From: an uncultured Acidobacteriota bacterium
GTDB taxonomy: Bacteria; Acidobacteriota; Vicinamibacteria; Vicinamibacterales; UBA8438
Length of the DNA stretch: 6,039 bases
Assembly (NCBI GenBank): GCA_913043805.1
Contig: CAJWMX010000192.1
Coordinates: forward strand, 1-6,039
Reading direction: 5' to 3'
Part shown: one piece after another, positions 4,975-6,039 of the stretch
Numbering within the stretch: the first letter of the stretch is position 1
Layout: each line of letters opens with the position of its first letter
Made by a program: the position numbers and the translations under genes
Notes under the pieces: model-generated
The model's input: the letters and a program-made list of their open reading frames with translations, nothing else
The model's database searches: none
Told to the model about the DNA's origin: nothing

Positions 4975-6039
4975 CTATTCTGCCGCCGAAGCCAGCTGTC
5001 GCACAATCGGATAGGTGTCGTTCACGGCGAGCTCATCGTCCAGGATGTTCCACGCGACGAGCCCGTCATCCGAGCGCGGCTCGAGCAACGAGAAGAGCAG
5101 TCGTCCGGCCGGTTGAGTGGTCGAGAGCGCAAGCGTGCCGGCGGTCAGACGGAGCTCGGCTGGTTCCCACTCGCCCTCGACCGTGCGGATCCGGTGGCCC
5201 TCGAACGGCCGGTCGGCGGTCTCGGACGCCGTTACCATGAACTGCTCTCCGGCGATCACCGTCTCGGCGTCCAGCTCGGTGCCGTCGATCCCGTGGGCCG
5301 CCAGCAGGTCGACCACGCCGGTCAGTCGCGCTGGCACGTAGTAGGTGGCTGGCGCGGTGGCGGTTTCGGTCGGGTCGAACGCGATGTAGACCTCCATCTC
5401 GGTCGGCTCGGCCACGTCCAACCGTCGACGCATCGGTGAGCGGGTGTAGGGATTGGCCACCTCGTCGGTCGCGCCCATCAGGATCGAGACTGGTGCGTCG
5501 CCGCGGCGTGGTTCGGCTCGTGTCGCCAGCGGCTGGCCGGCGATCGGCGTCCCGTCGACCCGCTCCACCAGCGCCGCGATCTCAGCCGCCTGACTCGCGG
5601 CCAGCTCGAGCGTCGCGTCGACGAAGGCGCGGGTGACCCTGACGCGCTCGTTGAACGGGGCGTAGGCGTAGGCCTCGCTCAGGAGCGCCAGGCGGTTGCG
5701 TAGCCCGACATAGTTGTTGTTGAAGCGTGGGCGATGATCGAACGTGCGCCAACTTGCCTCGGCGCCCTCGCCCCGCAGGTTCCCGTAGTGATAGCTCTCC
5801 CACCCCGTGTCGGCCCGGATGGCGTCGGTGATCTCGGGCAGCCAGCCCTTGCGCACCAGCGCGTCGAGCTCCGGGTGCGTATTCGGGTGCAGGGCCGGCG
5901 CGTAGGTGAGGTGATAGCCGTGCTGAGTGCCGTTGGTGGTGTGCAGATCGACGACGACGTGCGGGTCGTAGTCGATGTAGGCACGCACCAGGGCGCGAGC
6001 CTCCGGCGATTCCAGTTTGATGTGGTCGCGATTCAGGTC
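4975..6039 (-). CDS. M14-family zinc carboxypeptidase, N-terminal part beyond window edge
   Basis: This is a zinc metallopeptidase that would remove C-terminal residues from peptides or act on envelope/peptidoglycan-like peptides. The frame is open to the window edge, giving 354 visible residues. It begins DLNRDHIKLESPEARAL, the substrate-carboxylate-binding NRD block, so the first zinc ligands (HxxE) lie outside the window. The third zinc ligand is His33 in VVVDLHTTNG. The catalytic general base is Glu122 in LLSEAYAYAPF, after NYVGLRNRL. Both are intact, so the enzyme is expected to be active. After residue ~155 comes a mainly beta C-terminal region ending in SLLEPRSDDGLVAWNILDDE and YPIVRQL, which recurs at the end of many larger (about 550-600 aa) bacterial M14 proteins. 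A GTG at 5988 is not the true start because conserved sequence continues upstream of it. A signal peptide is expected but not visible. The secreted small protein follows 42 bp downstream. Confidence 0.92.
   Translation of the reverse strand, partial: DLNRDHIKLESPEARALVRAYIDYDPHVVVDLHTTNGTQHGYHLTYAPALHPNTHPELDALVRKGWLPEITDAIRADTGWESYHYGNLRGEGAEASWRTFDHRPRFNNNYVGLRNRLALLSEAYAYAPFNERVRVTRAFVDATLELAASQAAEIAALVERVDGTPIAGQPLATRAEPRRGDAPVSILMGATDEVANPYTRSPMRRRLDVAEPTEMEVYIAFDPTETATAPATYYVPARLTGVVDLLAAHGIDGTELDAETVIAGEQFMVTASETADRPFEGHRIRTVEGEWEPAELRLTAGTLALSTTQPAGRLLFSLLEPRSDDGLVAWNILDDELAVNDTYPIVRQLASAAE

Noticed and set aside
3838..5439. 533-codon open frame on the plus strand spanning the antiporter end and both minus-strand genes
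   Set aside because: It crosses three genes with recognisable signatures in other frames, and its translation shows no domain; it is a GC-driven shadow.
1..6039. CRISPR arrays, tRNA/rRNA, insertion sequences, toxin-antitoxin or phage-defence genes
   Set aside because: No spaced direct repeats, no cloverleaf or rRNA-like segment, no terminal inverted repeats or transposase and no defence-type domain was found by reading both strands.

Overview
The window is GC-rich (roughly two thirds G+C), tightly packed bacterial chromosome with GTG and probably TTG starts beside ATG. The gene content (a conserved M14 carboxypeptidase, LarE, a CaCA antiporter and several small uncharacterised proteins) would fit Acidobacteriota (Vicinamibacteria-like) or a similar soil or marine high-GC lineage. 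This placement is a guess from protein style, not a demonstrated assignment. I see no rRNA, tRNA, CRISPR, transposase, phage or integration signature.

Left part (1-2390). The 3' end of an alpha/beta hydrolase runs rightwards into a convergent two-gene operon on the minus strand: larE (sulfur transferase for the nickel-pincer nucleotide cofactor) followed by a GNAT acetyltransferase coupled to it by a 4-base GTGA overlap. The GNAT and hydrolase stop codons interlock in a shared CTAG. Divergent from larE, across a 73-bp gap, is a six-to-seven-helix permease with an HX5DH motif resembling NiCoT/UreH/NicO metal permeases. The best functional reading of the window is therefore a small nickel/NPN-cofactor locus: one gene may bring in the metal and the other inserts sulfur into the cofactor. 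larB, larC and a LarA-type racemase are not in the window.

Middle (2391-4363). A 447-bp stretch without a confident gene holds a small GC-rich hairpin, a good sigma70-type promoter (TTGACA, 17 bp, CATAGT) and a possible 62-aa ORF. A second promoter just precedes a 149-aa conserved-looking protein of unknown function. It is followed on the same strand by a YrbG-type CaCA cation/Ca2+ antiporter with both alpha repeats intact and an uncertain non-ATG start.

Right part (4364-6039). Two minus-strand genes converge on the antiporter: a zinc carboxypeptidase of family M14, whose N-terminal part lies beyond the right edge, and 42 bp downstream a small secreted protein with a signal peptide and a possible OB-like fold. 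They probably form a cell-envelope or export operon unrelated to the nickel locus.

Nothing here is clearly a new system. The most interesting points are the larE/permease/GNAT grouping, the three-cysteine LarE, the unknown 149-aa protein and the promoter-equipped region around 2449-2774.
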